A stretch of DNA of 64,000 nucleotides from Oceanobacillus polygoni (GCF_008304605.1 NZ_PIJY01000001.1:1-64000), one strand, 5' to 3'; positions 34,659 to 44,228 are shown, counted from the first letter of the stretch. Numbers and translations are program-made. The notes: a model not told the origin generated them from the sequence alone.

Positions 34659-36587
34659 ATGACTACAGATACTTTAGAACTGAAACGTACAACAAGGAAA
34701 ACTCCAATTTCCAAAATAAAAACATTTCCCATTTATGAGCATCACGAATTAATTGCTGCATTGTTCAGCGGAATACTACTACTTATAGCATGGATTTTTA
34801 AAGACCAATTATCCTCCGTCATTTGGATCACACTGCACGGGCTAGCATTCACCATTGGTGGATATGCGAAAGCGAAAGAGGGCATTACAGATACGATTCA
34901 AACAAAGAAATTAAATGTAGAAATATTAATGATTCTAGCCGCTATCGGAGCTGTAGCAATCGGTTATTGGACAGAAGCTGCTATCTTAATTTTCATTTTC
35001 GCATTATCTGGCGCACTGGAAACCTATTCGATGAACAAAAGTAATCAAGCAATCTCATCCTTAATGGAATTACAACCAGAACAGGCTTTACTACTGCAGG
35101 GAAATCAAGAAACGACTATACCTGTTTCCCAGCTAAAAATTGGTGATTTCATTCTTGTAAGAGCCGGCGAGCGCATTCCAGCCGATGGGGTTATTGTTAA
35201 GGGCGCATCTACTATCGATGAAAGTACGATTACCGGAGAGTCCATGCCAATGTACAAACATAACCAATATGATGTGTACGCAGGAACTGTAGCCCTAGAT
35301 GGTACATTAACAATAAAAATTACAACAAAACCAAATGAAACATTGTTCCAAAAAATTATCGAACTTGTCCAATCTGCACAAGAAGAGAAATCAACCTCAC
35401 AGCTGTTTATTGAAAAGTTCGAGAGCACCTACGTATATGTAGTATTAGCAATTGTAGCTGTCATGATGTTTCTCCCATACCTTTTATTTAACTGGACACT
35501 TTCTGATAGTATTTACCGGGCAATGGTGTTACTAGTTGTAGCTTCTCCTTGTGCACTCGTTGCTTCCATCTCACCTGCAACCTTATCCGCTATATCGAAT
35601 GCTGCAAGGAAAGGGATTCTATTTAAAGGTGGTGTACATCTTGAGAATTTAAGCAACATCCAAGCTATTGCATTGGATAAAACCGGGACACTTACAAAAG
35701 GGAAGCCAGCCGTAACAAATGTATATATGGATAAAACTGTTGATGAAAAAGAAATCATGTCCATTATTGGGGCTATTGAAAAAGAATCGACACACCCAAT
35801 TGCCAAAGCAATAACTGCTTATTGTTTAGATAAGACTGGAAGCTTAACACCTACTGAGATTACACATTTAAAGAACATTAGCGGAAAAGGAATCATTGCA
35901 ACAGTAGGTAATAATGTGTGGAAAATCGGTAAGGGAGATTTCGTAGGAAAAGAGCTAGCAGAGGCCTTTCAACATCAATACGCAGACAAACAGTCTGTCA
36001 CTGGAAAAACATCTACCTTCATTCAAATAAATGAGCAAATTATCGGTATGTTTATCCTAAAAGACACAATCAGAGAATCAGCAAAAGAAGCTATTCATAA
36101 ATTAAAGACGAATGGCATTGAAACAATTATGCTTACTGGTGACAATGAATTGACGGCTAAAACAGTAGCCGAGGAAGTTGGCATAAATCAATACAAGGCC
36201 AATTGCCTTCCACAGGATAAGGTTGAATACGTCAAATCGTTCAGGAAGAAATACAAAACGATGGCAATGGTCGGAGATGGCATTAATGACGCCCCTGCTT
36301 TAGCCAATGCGAATGTAAGTATCGCTATGGGAGAAGGAACAGACATCGCTCTCGATACAGCAGATATGGTATTGATGAAAAATGACTTAACAAAAATTAC
36401 AAATGCAATTCATGTATCCAAACGAATGAACCGTATTATCAAGCAGAATATCATCTTTTCATTAAGCATCATTTTATTGCTTGTTCTTACAAATTACTTC
36501 CAAATGATTGATTTACCACTCGGTGTTATTGGTCATGAAGGAAGCACTATCCTCGTTATTTTAAATAGTTTGCGACTGCTTAAATAG
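34659..36587 (+). CDS. pfeT: P1B4-type metal-transporting ATPase (PfeT/ZosA type)
   Basis: This 642-residue heavy-metal P-type ATPase has no N-terminal metal-binding domain. It has six to seven membrane helices, TGES (actuator), the membrane SPC motif (296-298), the phosphorylated D340 in DKTGT, GDGINDAP, and HEGST (from H626) in the last helix. SPC plus HEGxT marks the P1B4 subgroup. B. subtilis PfeT (formerly ZosA/YkvW) of this group exports Fe2+ and is PerR-controlled, matching the PerR box here. Zinc or cobalt transport remains a formal alternative. AAAAGGAGGAAAC precedes the ATG. Confidence 0.92.
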   Translation: MTTDTLELKRTTRKTPISKIKTFPIYEHHELIAALFSGILLLIAWIFKDQLSSVIWITLHGLAFTIGGYAKAKEGITDTIQTKKLNVEILMILAAIGAVAIGYWTEAAILIFIFALSGALETYSMNKSNQAISSLMELQPEQALLLQGNQETTIPVSQLKIGDFILVRAGERIPADGVIVKGASTIDESTITGESMPMYKHNQYDVYAGTVALDGTLTIKITTKPNETLFQKIIELVQSAQEEKSTSQLFIEKFESTYVYVVLAIVAVMMFLPYLLFNWTLSDSIYRAMVLLVVASPCALVASISPATLSAISNAARKGILFKGGVHLENLSNIQAIALDKTGTLTKGKPAVTNVYMDKTVDEKEIMSIIGAIEKESTHPIAKAITAYCLDKTGSLTPTEITHLKNISGKGIIATVGNNVWKIGKGDFVGKELAEAFQHQYADKQSVTGKTSTFIQINEQIIGMFILKDTIRESAKEAIHKLKTNGIETIMLTGDNELTAKTVAEEVGINQYKANCLPQDKVEYVKSFRKKYKTMAMVGDGINDAPALANANVSIAMGEGTDIALDTADMVLMKNDLTKITNAIHVSKRMNRIIKQNIIFSLSIILLLVLTNYFQMIDLPLGVIGHEGSTILVILNSLRLLK

Positions 36588-36616
36588 CTGATCTCATAGG
36601 AGACAGCTATTTTTTC
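36582..36616 (+). terminator. Terminator after pfeT
   Basis: AAATAGCTG / CAGCTATTT with a 13-nt loop, then a T run. The stem includes the pfeT stop codon. Confidence 0.85.
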
Positions 36617-36626
36617 CCACCATAGA

Positions 36627-37448
36627 TCATGTACGTCTATATACTTTTTCTATAAACGCATTTAATACACCGCCAAGGATAATAATGATGCCAAATAAAT
36701 AAAACCAGAACATGAGAATGATGACGACCCCAAGACTTCCATAAGTAGCGGAATAATCACCAATCGTATTGACGTAGAAGGAAAACACCCATGACACAAA
36801 CTGCCAGCTTATCGTGGCAAATGCAGTACCTACAATAACATTTTTAAAGTAAATTCGTTTATGTGGAGCTAGTTTATAGAGAAAGAGGAGTACAATAAAG
36901 AAGATCGCAGAGGAAATTCCCCAGCGGAACGTTTCCCAGGTTTGCAAAAAGTCTTCTGACAAACCAAATATGGAAAACAAATACAAACCAATCATCCTTC
37001 CAAACACTGGTAAAATTAATGCGATGATAATGACGATTACGATGGCAATGGTAAGTAATATCGCAATAAGTCGTCCAAAAAAGAACGAGCGATTATTCTC
37101 AATTTCATACGCTCGATTAAATGCTTTTGTAATGGCATTAACTCCATTCGAGGCAGCCCAGAGTGTACCAATAATCCCGATAGAGAGCAGCCCGCCATTT
37201 TGTTGGTTTAGCATTTGACCAATATTATTATTGATCAATTCCATTACTTGCGGAGGCGCATAGGTTGCAATCGTATCTAAAATCACTTGAGCATCAAGCG
37301 GTAAATATCCAATTAAATTTAATAGAAATAATAAAAATGGGAACAGTGACAACAGAAAAAAATATGCTAACTGTGCAGCAAGACCAAACACATCAACCTT
37401 TTCGACGCGCTGATAGAACTGCTTCCCAAGAATTAGTATTTTTTTCAC
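36627..37448 (-). CDS. yfkH: YihY/BrkB-family membrane protein (YfkH)
   Basis: The 273-residue protein has six hydrophobic segments and family motifs LAAQLAYFFLLSLFPFLLFL, LWAASNGVNAITKAFNRAYE and YSATYGSLGVVIILMFWFYL. The family was once called RNase BN, but it is an integral membrane protein of unknown function. I place the start at the GTG (37448) 9 bp after GGGAG; the TTG at 37472 lacks a ribosome binding site. The order yfkJ-yfkI-yfkH is the same as in B. subtilis. Confidence 0.87.
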   Translation of the reverse strand: MKKILILGKQFYQRVEKVDVFGLAAQLAYFFLLSLFPFLLFLLNLIGYLPLDAQVILDTIATYAPPQVMELINNNIGQMLNQQNGGLLSIGIIGTLWAASNGVNAITKAFNRAYEIENNRSFFFGRLIAILLTIAIVIVIIIALILPVFGRMIGLYLFSIFGLSEDFLQTWETFRWGISSAIFFIVLLFLYKLAPHKRIYFKNVIVGTAFATISWQFVSWVFSFYVNTIGDYSATYGSLGVVIILMFWFYLFGIIIILGGVLNAFIEKVYRRT

Positions 37449-37532
37449 GTTCACTCGCTCCCATAAATTCAATATAGTAATGATCCGTTCCGTTTTAAAG
37501 AAACTTTCAGGACATCCTCTACATTACTATAT

Positions 37533-37820
37533 TTAGTTTACCTCTTTTTTATTCGTAACCTTTTCTAATGTTGATTCTACTTGCTCTAGAGCATTGATTG
37601 CATTCTCTGCACCACTTGCAATCGTTTGATTTAATTCGTCAAACGTATTACGCAAGCTATGAATTGCTTCAGAAGGGTTGCTAATAAAGTGAGATGAGCA
37701 TGATTTTGCTGCGTCAAATCTTCCTCTCGCATAGCTTCTCGTATCTCTGTCTAATAATGCGACAACTCCACCTGCCACAGCTCCAATTGTCATACTTAAA
37801 ATGATTCTACGTTTACCCAT
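37533..37820 (-). CDS. YfkI-like small protein with one membrane helix
   Basis: This 95-residue protein starts MGKRRIILSM after AGGAGAG. A short hydrophobic glycine-rich helix (about residues 5-25, TIGAVAGGVVALL) is followed by DRDTRSYARGRFD and an amphipathic helical tail. The pattern recalls YtxH-type proteins. Its place between yfkJ and yfkH corresponds to B. subtilis yfkI. The function is unknown. Its start lies 15 bp downstream of the phosphatase stop, so the genes are cotranscribed. Confidence 0.75.
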   Translation of the reverse strand: MGKRRIILSMTIGAVAGGVVALLDRDTRSYARGRFDAAKSCSSHFISNPSEAIHSLRNTFDELNQTIASGAENAINALEQVESTLEKVTNKKEVN

Positions 37821-37834
37821 TTCCATTCTCTCCT

Positions 37835-38314
37835 TTAAGCAATATGATATGTATGCCTGATAGATTTTAGTAAATGAACACACCCGTTTAAAACTAACTG
37901 GTAGGTGTACTCAAAATTCCCCGTATAATATGGATCTGGAACATTCACATCTTCTGGATTTTCGACAAAATCCATTAATTTCGCGACTGTCACTGAATTA
38001 TCAAGCACCTTTCGGATGTTGTTCAGATTGGCTATGTTCTGATCATCCATTGCAATAATGTAATCAAAGTCATCCCAATCCTGTTCCTTCACTTGTCGTG
38101 CGAACATGCCCTCATACGAAATGGCTTCACGGTCTAATAATTTTCTTGTTCCTTCATGTGGTATATTTCCAACATGCCAATCACCAGTACCTCCTGAATC
38201 CACTTTAATTCTATCAGAAAGTCCTTCCTTTTCCACTAAATCACGAAAAATAGCTTCTGCCATTGGCGACCTGCAAATATTACCTAAACAAACAAATAGT
38301 ACACGAATGTCCAT
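37835..38314 (-). CDS. yfkJ: Low-molecular-weight protein tyrosine phosphatase (YfkJ)
   Basis: The 159-residue enzyme has the LMW-PTP active-site loop C9-LGNIC-R15-S and the distal general acid Asp in DPYYTG. It dephosphorylates phosphotyrosine (in B. subtilis YfkJ also arginine-phosphate activity belongs to the paralog YwlE). The ATG at 38314 follows AAGGGAG with 9-bp spacing; three in-frame upstream codons are possible but not preferred. It leads the yfkJ-yfkI-yfkH operon. Confidence 0.93.
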   Translation of the reverse strand: MDIRVLFVCLGNICRSPMAEAIFRDLVEKEGLSDRIKVDSGGTGDWHVGNIPHEGTRKLLDREAISYEGMFARQVKEQDWDDFDYIIAMDDQNIANLNNIRKVLDNSVTVAKLMDFVENPEDVNVPDPYYTGNFEYTYQLVLNGCVHLLKSIRHTYHIA

Positions 38315-38580
38315 GATGATAACTCCCTTCTCCATTTTCTATTATAAGCAATTTAATGGTTCATAAGCAAAAAATTATAAATAGGAATGGATGGTTTTTT
38401 GTTTTATTATGTCGAAACCTTTTGAGAAATCGTTATTAGCTAAGGCTTTTGTCGATTGATTTTGTAGCATTTAAGTAGTTCAGAAAGGTTTTATAACCTA
38501 AAATAACTTTTATTTCCTCTTGACAACTCATCCAATTTTCGAAATATTAGTAAGTATAAATAATAAAGGGGGATGATTGA

Positions 38581-39942
38581 ATGATAGGGTTTTTAGAACA
38601 AGTAAGTGCATTTGTTTGGGGACCGCCATTATTAATTCTTATTGTTGGAACAGGGATCTACTTAACTTTAAGACTTGGCTTCGTACAAATTCTGTTACCA
38701 ACAGCGTTATTAAACGCATTTAGTCGCAAAAAGCAAGATAAGTTGTCAGATGGAGATATTTCCCATTACCAAGCCTTAACCACTCAAATGGCGGCAACAA
38801 TCGGAACCGGTAACATTGTAGGGGTAGCTACAGCTGTTATTGCAGGGGGACCAGGAGCCGTATTTTGGATGTGGGTCATGGCAATTTTTGGTATGGCAAC
38901 AAAATACGCGGAAGCCGTGCTCGCTGTAAAGTACAGGGTCAAAGGTGAGGATGGACAAATGTCCGGGGGACCGATGTACTACCTTGAAAGAGGCTTAAAA
39001 TTAAAATGGCTAGCTGTTGCATTTGCGATTTTTGGATCAATTGCAGCATTCGGAATTGGTAACATGGTACAAACAAACGCCGTGTCCGCTGCTGCCGAGA
39101 ATTCATTTAACATCCCGACATGGGTTACTGGAATTATTCTTGCTATTGTTACTGCATTGGTTATTCTCGGTGGAATTAAAAGTATTGGACGTGTAACTGC
39201 TTTCTTTGTACCAATCATGGCTGTATTTTATATTATCGGTGGCTTAATTATCATGACGCTTAACTTTGATATTGTTCCAGCTGCTATTAATCTCATCCTA
39301 ACAGATGCATTTACTGCGAGCGCTGTCGGTGGTGGTATCCTAGGTACGGTTATCCGATACGGAGTTGCACGTGGGATTTTCTCAAACGAAGCAGGTCTTG
39401 GCTCTGCTCCAATTGCAGCTGCTGCCGCAAAAACAGACTACCCAGGAAGACAAGGTCTCGTTTCAATGACCCAGGTATTTATCGATACAATCATTGTTTG
39501 TAGTATCACTGGAATTACGATTGTTATGGCAGATCTGCATCAAACTGGTGTAGCAGGTGGTGCCTTAACTGGTGAGTCCTTTGGTGTATTCTTAGGAACG
39601 CCTGGAGTCTTAATTGTAAGTATCACGACAATCCTATTTGCTTATTCTACGGTTATTGCCTGGTCCTATTACGGAGAAAAGTGCCTTAACTATTTATTCA
39701 AGAGTCCAAAAGCGGTTACAATCTATCGCGTCGTGTGGGTTGTTGCTGTTTTCTTTGGCGCAACTACAGTTATTGATATCGTGTGGCTATTTTCCGACAT
39801 TTTTAATGCATTAATGGCGATACCTAACTTAATCGGACTCCTCGGACTATCTGGCGTCGTAGCTTATGAAACGAAGCGATTCTTGAAAGTAGCTAAAGAA
39901 GAAAGAGAGCAAGAAAGAGCTGCGAAATCGAAATCTGCTTAA
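38581..39942 (+). CDS. Alanine/glycine:cation symporter (AGCS family)
   Basis: This 453-residue Na+-coupled carrier has about 11 membrane segments. The family landmarks are GTGNIVGVATAVIAGGPGAVFWMWVMA, GGPMYYLERGLK and GIFSNEAGLGSAPIAAAAAKT in sequence; the last is the AGCS signature. It imports alanine or glycine. AAAGGGGGATG precedes the ATG; TTGACA at 38520-38525 may be part of its promoter. The 215 bp upstream hold no riboswitch that I recognise. Confidence 0.92.
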   Translation: MIGFLEQVSAFVWGPPLLILIVGTGIYLTLRLGFVQILLPTALLNAFSRKKQDKLSDGDISHYQALTTQMAATIGTGNIVGVATAVIAGGPGAVFWMWVMAIFGMATKYAEAVLAVKYRVKGEDGQMSGGPMYYLERGLKLKWLAVAFAIFGSIAAFGIGNMVQTNAVSAAAENSFNIPTWVTGIILAIVTALVILGGIKSIGRVTAFFVPIMAVFYIIGGLIIMTLNFDIVPAAINLILTDAFTASAVGGGILGTVIRYGVARGIFSNEAGLGSAPIAAAAAKTDYPGRQGLVSMTQVFIDTIIVCSITGITIVMADLHQTGVAGGALTGESFGVFLGTPGVLIVSITTILFAYSTVIAWSYYGEKCLNYLFKSPKAVTIYRVVWVVAVFFGATTVIDIVWLFSDIFNALMAIPNLIGLLGLSGVVAYETKRFLKVAKEEREQERAAKSKSA

Positions 39943-39945
39943 AGC

Positions 39946-40217
39946 ACAAAAGCGGAAGCGCCCGGTTAGAGACGTACGGACTGCGCCCCGTACTGTGGGG
40001 GGGACATTCTTATGGAGGAGATAAAGGAAACATGCCCCTTTACGATGTTAGGAGTAGCCTGATTTTAATCAGCCATCCTTTTACCTAGAGTCAATGCCCG
40101 ATTTCACCGCAAGGGTATGAGTGCGACTAAGCCTCTGGCACAGCCAGTCGGCAAGTCTTCTTTATCGTGTCGAGAGGTGAGGGAGTCTCGCTAGTTGCTG
40201 GGCGCTGGAGCTGGACG
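39946..40217. repeat. About 270-bp structured intergenic repeat element
   Basis: The ends AGCGGAAGCGCCC and (complement) AGCTCCAGCGCCC match at 10 of 13 positions as imperfect inverted termini. Inside are hairpins GTACGG-(7)-CCGTAC, CTGATT-TT-AATCAG and TGGC-ACA-GCCA. A G-run GTGGGGGGG follows the first hairpin. I recall similar AAGCGGAAGCGCC...GGGCGCTGGAGCTGGAC ends as a dispersed element in Bacillaceae genomes. The right part is related to the core of the element at 17401-17501. No gene is present. Confidence 0.75.
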
Positions 40218-40218
40218 T

Positions 40219-40256
40219 GAACCGGGGATATTCGTTCATTCGAATATCCCCGGTTC
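40219..40256. terminator. 16-bp perfect hairpin after the repeat element
   Basis: GAACCGGGGATATTCG and its exact complement flank a TTCATT loop. It is GC-rich but lacks a clear T tract, so it may be a terminator, part of the repeat, or a transcript-stabilising structure. It lies between the symporter gene and the convergent glsA. Confidence 0.6.
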
Positions 40257-40321
40257 TCACATGTCCACGAAGCGTTAAAACTGTACATCTCCGCATCTCT
40301 GACTGGGTACTTGCACCTTTC

Positions 40322-41320
40322 TTAAAACAAGCTTAAATCCCACTGATTCGCGATATGTCTCAACAATTTAATACCACCAATACTATTCCCCTGCAGATCA
40401 AGAGCAGGTCCAAAAACGCCGATTCCACACCCATCTAAGAATGGAAGTTCCTCGTCTCTTACTCTTGGTGGGACGACTGCTACAATTCCACCGGATACAC
40501 CACTCTTGGCAGGAATACCAACATATGCAGCGAATTTCCCTGAAGCATCATACATTCCACACGTGAGCATCAATGCTTTTACTAGACGCGCAACAGATCG
40601 TGGTATAATCTCTTCTTCTGTATTTGGATCAAGTCCATCATTGGAGAGTACTAACCCAATTTTAGCTAAATCATCTATTGTTATCTCTATCGAACATTGT
40701 TTAAAATATGTCTCCAACGTAATTCCAAGGTCAGATTCCAAATAGCCGCCCTCTAATAAATAGTAACCGATTGATCGATTCCTCATCGATGTATCACGTT
40801 CTGATTCATATGCATCTACATTTACTTCCGGCCGATAACCAATCATTTTTTCCATTAAAATAAAAAGTGACTCTAGCTTCTGATCGGATGTTTTTCCACT
40901 TAATAAAGAAGATACAGTGATTGCTCCGGAATTAACTAGTGGATTAAATGGCTTCTTCGGCTGCTTCATTTCGAGATGCATAATAGAATTAAACGCTTCT
41001 CCAGTAGGTTCCACATCCACTCTATTTAATACATAGGAAAGCCCCCTATCCATACAGGCAGCAATAAAGGTCAATACCTTAGAAATACTTTGGATTGTAA
41101 ATTTTTCTTCTGTATCACCTGACTTTATCGTTACACCATTTTTCCCAATAATCGATATACCTAGTGCGTGTTGATCAGCCTCTGCCAAAATCGGTATATA
41201 CGTGGCAACCTCACCATCCACCGTTTGCTTTTTATAGAAGTTAATCCAACTGTCAACATAATCCTGAAGCCATTCTTTCGTCAATTCTGTGTTTAAGTTA
41301 ACAGATCCTTGTACCATCAT
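40322..41320 (-). CDS. glsA: Glutaminase (GlsA family)
   Basis: The 332-residue serine-dependent glutaminase hydrolyses glutamine to glutamate and ammonia. The catalytic serine lies in SISK (FTIQSISKVLTFIAA). NSGAITVSSLL and the C-terminal SGVSGGIVAVVP complete the beta-lactamase-like active site. Tandem ATG codons at 41320 and 41317 follow GAGGTGGGTA; either may be used. An upstream ATG at 41347 is less likely. B. subtilis has two such enzymes (YbgJ, YlaM). It is monocistronic. Confidence 0.94.
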   Translation of the reverse strand: MMVQGSVNLNTELTKEWLQDYVDSWINFYKKQTVDGEVATYIPILAEADQHALGISIIGKNGVTIKSGDTEEKFTIQSISKVLTFIAACMDRGLSYVLNRVDVEPTGEAFNSIMHLEMKQPKKPFNPLVNSGAITVSSLLSGKTSDQKLESLFILMEKMIGYRPEVNVDAYESERDTSMRNRSIGYYLLEGGYLESDLGITLETYFKQCSIEITIDDLAKIGLVLSNDGLDPNTEEEIIPRSVARLVKALMLTCGMYDASGKFAAYVGIPAKSGVSGGIVAVVPPRVRDEELPFLDGCGIGVFGPALDLQGNSIGGIKLLRHIANQWDLSLF

Positions 41321-41524
41321 TACCCACCTCATTAACAGTATGTGCATCGAAACAAGTTTGTATCTATGTATACCCTAAAATGTGCTACTATATAGCTTTT
41401 ATAATAACAGCTTTTCATGTAGTTGCTACTATACGGCAGGAAGAATTAGTTACACGATTGAATGCGGGGCATGAGTCCTATTGTTTTTATGCGTGAAAAA
41501 TTGTGAACATCAGCTTTTAAGCAT

Positions 41525-41556
41525 AAAAAAAAGAGACCAGCTAAAAGCTAGTCTCT
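41525..41556 (-). terminator. Terminator after the CAP-domain gene
   Basis: AGAGAC-c-AGCT / AGCT-a-GTCTCT with a 3-nt loop, followed on the minus strand by eight Ts. Confidence 0.88.
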
Positions 41557-41565
41557 AACAATATA

Positions 41566-42378
41566 TTATTTACCGATGAATTGTTGTGTCCAATGGTTAC
41601 CTTGTTCTACATATCCTACTCCGATATGAGTATACTCACCATTTAAGATGTTTGCACGGTGACCTTCACTATTCATCCACGCATTCACAACTTCTTCTGG
41701 AGTTTGTTGACCTTTAGCAATGTTCTCTCCAGCTGTACGGTATGAGATACCGTAGCTCTTCATCATGTCAAACGGTGAACCATGGTTCGGGCTGTTGTGA
41801 TCAAAGTAGTTGCTTGTTGCCATATCGCGGGATTTTTCGCGAGCTACTTTACTTAATTCTGTGTCAATTTCTAATGCAGCTAAACCATTTTTTGCTCTTT
41901 CTTGGTTTGTTAACTCTACTACTTCTTGTTCAAACTGACTTAATTCCTGTGAAGTTTCTTGATTTTGATTTGATTGCTCTTCTTTTTGAGCTGGTTGCTG
42001 TACAGGTGTTGCAGCTTCTTGTTCTTTAGCTGGAGCTTCAGCTTGCTCTGGTGCTTCTTGTTTTGCTGGAGTTTCAGCTTGCTCTGGTGCTTCTTGTTTT
42101 GCTGGAGTTTCAGCTTGCTCTTGATTTTGTTCTTTTGCTGGAACAGATTTCCAGTCTATATTTTTCCAATCAAGCTCGCCATTCAATACCTTATTAATAA
42201 GGCCTTGGATATCTCCCTCTGATACAGTTCCAGTTTGTCCATTTACTGAATAATAGACTTTATATGAAGGGTTAGTTGCTTGATCTTGATTTGCTGACGC
42301 ATCAGCAGTAGATGTAAATGCTCCGCCAAGTAATAGCGCAGTTGATAATGCAGTAGCGATTCCTACTTTCTTAAACAT
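41566..42378 (-). CDS. Secreted CAP-domain (SCP-like) protein, YkwD type
   Basis: The 270-residue protein has a signal peptide ending near ADA (about residue 27). An N-terminal region with YKVYYSVNGQTG follows, then a Pro/Glu/Ala/Gln-rich linker with repeats of AETPAKQEAPEQ. The C-terminal CAP domain (about 150-270) has FEQEVVELTNQERAKNGL, YFDHNSPNHGSPFDMMKSYG, GENIAKG and WMNSEGHRANIL. YkwD and relatives are sporulation or spore-coat associated in Bacillus. AAGGAGAGTG precedes the ATG. The function of the CAP domain in bacteria is not settled. Confidence 0.92.
   Translation of the reverse strand: MFKKVGIATALSTALLLGGAFTSTADASANQDQATNPSYKVYYSVNGQTGTVSEGDIQGLINKVLNGELDWKNIDWKSVPAKEQNQEQAETPAKQEAPEQAETPAKQEAPEQAEAPAKEQEAATPVQQPAQKEEQSNQNQETSQELSQFEQEVVELTNQERAKNGLAALEIDTELSKVAREKSRDMATSNYFDHNSPNHGSPFDMMKSYGISYRTAGENIAKGQQTPEEVVNAWMNSEGHRANILNGEYTHIGVGYVEQGNHWTQQFIGK
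42014..42124 (-). repeat. In-gene 36-bp tandem repeats (linker of CAP protein)
   Basis: GCTTCTTG recurs at 42014, 42053 and 42089. The last two units form a perfect 36-bp period and the first interval is 39 bp. In frame they encode the AETPAKQEAPEQ linker repeats, which may vary in number between strains by slippage. Confidence 0.9.
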
Positions 42379-43102
42379 CTTTGTTACACTCTCCTTTTGG
42401 TTTTGTTGTTTCTTGCAAAATCATCATAGCACGGGATTTTTGTAATATTTGAGGAAGGGTTTTCCAAACTAGAAAAATAGGTATCGATAATTTTACCTAG
42501 TAAACTCGAAACCTTGTATTTCATAGTAAAGCCCTAAACCCTAAATTCGGCTAAATAGGTAAAAGTTCAACATAAAGGAAAAAATTAGTACGAAATTACG
42601 GTTGACACCTTTTAGATCAAGGGTTTATATTACAGATTGCAATGATTTGTAAACAAACTGTCACTTGCATTTCCCCCACTAAATGTTTTAATTTTAAGAG
42701 TAACGTTCTTTATTATAGTAGAATAGTAGATAGGAAAGAAAAATTTTTATCTACTTGAAGATGCATCAAATGGCATATGCTCAAGTGCATTTTTTCCTAA
42801 TATAAATATGGGAGCAATATTTAAACTACATTCGGGTATATAACCTAAAAAAGTAATTTCCTATTTATATACACTTTTAAAGAGTACTTTACAATGACGT
42901 AGGAAGTTTATACTGTTATTCCTACATAGCTTTTTAAACTTCTCTAGTACGAAACAAATGTGACATTTCTCTCAGAACACTTCTGAGAGAACTAATCAGC
43001 TTTTAGGGGCAGAACCCCTACTATATTTTGACCTTATAATAAACGGGATTACTGCCCCTTAATCTACGATAAAATAAATTGCCATCATTGGAGGAACCTA
43101 TT
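42379..43102. other. 724-bp intergenic region upstream of mreBH with four hairpins
   Basis: No gene is visible. The region holds a terminator-like stem with T run at 42753-42795 (ACTTGA/TCAAGT plus GCAT/ATGC, then TTTTTT). Further stems are a GTAGGAA/TTCCTAC stem (42899-42925), an 11-bp stem with 3-nt loop (TTCTCTCAGAA, 42967-42991), and TAGGGG/CCCCTA (43004-43020). A TATAAT at 43035-43040 could be the last promoter -10. The upstream stem could end a small RNA. The three later stems could be the mreBH leader. Confidence 0.55.
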
Positions 43103-44110
43103 ATGTTTTCAAACGCGGAAATTGGAATTGATCTTGGAACAGCAAATATACTTGTCTATTCAAAAACAAAAGGAATCGTTTTAAATGAGCCATCTGTTGT
43201 AGCGATTGATATTGAAACAAAAAAAGTTGTAGCAGTTGGTGCGGAAGCAAAAGAAATGGTCGGTAAAACACCCAAAAATATTGTACCTATTCGCCCTTTA
43301 AGAGATGGCGTTATCGCGGACTATGATGTTACGGCCCAAATGCTGAGGGAGCTATTGAAAAAAGTAAGTAAAACGCTTGGGATGTCTATGCGTAAGCCAA
43401 CTGTTGTTGTTTGTACCCCTTCAGGCAGTACGACAGTAGAAAGACGTGCAATCCATAATGCGGTAACAAGCTACGGTGCAAAGCATGTACATTTAATTGA
43501 AGAACCAGTTGCAGCTGCGATTGGTGCAGATTTACCAGTCGATGAACCAATTGCTAATGTAGTCGTTGATATTGGTGGAGGAACTTCTGAGGTAGGTATT
43601 ATTTCCTTCGGAGGAGTTGTCTCTTGTAATTCAGTACGCACTGCTGGAGACAAAATGGATGATGAAATCATTCAACATATCCGCAAAACGTATAATATTC
43701 TAATTGGGGAACGCACTGCTGAAAATATAAAAATGGAAATCGGTTATGCTCACCCGAATCATAAAGAAGTGACGATGGATATTCGCGGTCGTGATATGGT
43801 AACTGGTTTACCTAAAACCATCGAAATAACGTCGACAGAAATTTATAATGCGATTAAAGAATCACTTGAACAAATCCTAGAGGCAATTCGCGCTACATTA
43901 GAGGACTGCCCTCCAGAGTTAAGTGGAGATATTGTTGACCATGGAATTGTTTTAACAGGTGGAGGCGCCCTTTTAAATGGAATGCAGGAATGGCTTGCTA
44001 ATGAAATTAGTGTCCCAGTCCATATGGCACCAAATCCACTTGAATCGGTAGCGATCGGTACTGGACGCGCTATAAAAATGATTACCAAACTACAAAAAGC
44101 AGCGAAATAA
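43103..44110 (+). CDS. mreBH: Rod-shape-determining protein MreBH (MreB actin paralog)
   Basis: This 335-residue bacterial actin directs cell-wall synthesis. ATPase motifs include [13 protein letters not shown] (phosphate 1), [15 protein letters not shown] (phosphate 2) and [13 protein letters not shown] (adenosine). Length and the [23 protein letters not shown] and EISVPVH segments fit MreBH rather than MreB or Mbl. The ATG at 43103 follows GGAGG; the reading from 43079 covers that site. It is monocistronic, unlike mreB of the mreBCD operon. B. subtilis mreBH is controlled by sigma-I, but I could not find a clear sigma-I promoter here. Confidence 0.92.
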   Translation: MFSNAEIGIDLGTANILVYSKTKGIVLNEPSVVAIDIETKKVVAVGAEAKEMVGKTPKNIVPIRPLRDGVIADYDVTAQMLRELLKKVSKTLGMSMRKPTVVVCTPSGSTTVERRAIHNAVTSYGAKHVHLIEEPVAAAIGADLPVDEPIANVVVDIGGGTSEVGIISFGGVVSCNSVRTAGDKMDDEIIQHIRKTYNILIGERTAENIKMEIGYAHPNHKEVTMDIRGRDMVTGLPKTIEITSTEIYNAIKESLEQILEAIRATLEDCPPELSGDIVDHGIVLTGGGALLNGMQEWLANEISVPVHMAPNPLESVAIGTGRAIKMITKLQKAAK

Positions 44111-44115
44111 TAAGT

Positions 44116-44158
44116 AAAAGCTAGCTTCAGAGAGATTATCTTTGAAGCTAGCTTTTTT
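44116..44158 (+). terminator. Terminator after mreBH
   Basis: A 14-bp perfect stem (AAAAGCTAGCTTCA / TGAAGCTAGCTTTT) with a 13-nt loop and a T run, 5 bp after the stop. Confidence 0.92.
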
Positions 44159-44195
44159 GCCCCAATATTATTTTTAAACAGTCATCAAAAATACA

Positions 44196-44228
44196 TTTAC
44201 AAATTATTCAGAATAAAGTATACTGAAT
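44196..44228 (+). promoter_or_regulatory. Promoter and inverted repeat upstream of the CoA-transferase operon
   Basis: TTTACA (44196-44201) and TATACT (44219-44224) are 17 bp apart. ATTCAG (44206-44211) and CTGAAT (44223-44228) form an inverted repeat across the spacer and -10. It could be a repressor site, for example for a fatty-acid type TetR regulator, but the match to any consensus is not tested. Confidence 0.55.

Noticed and set aside
42014-42124. CRISPR-like or mobile repeats
   Set aside because: The 36-bp period is in frame and encodes the linker repeats of the CAP-domain protein.
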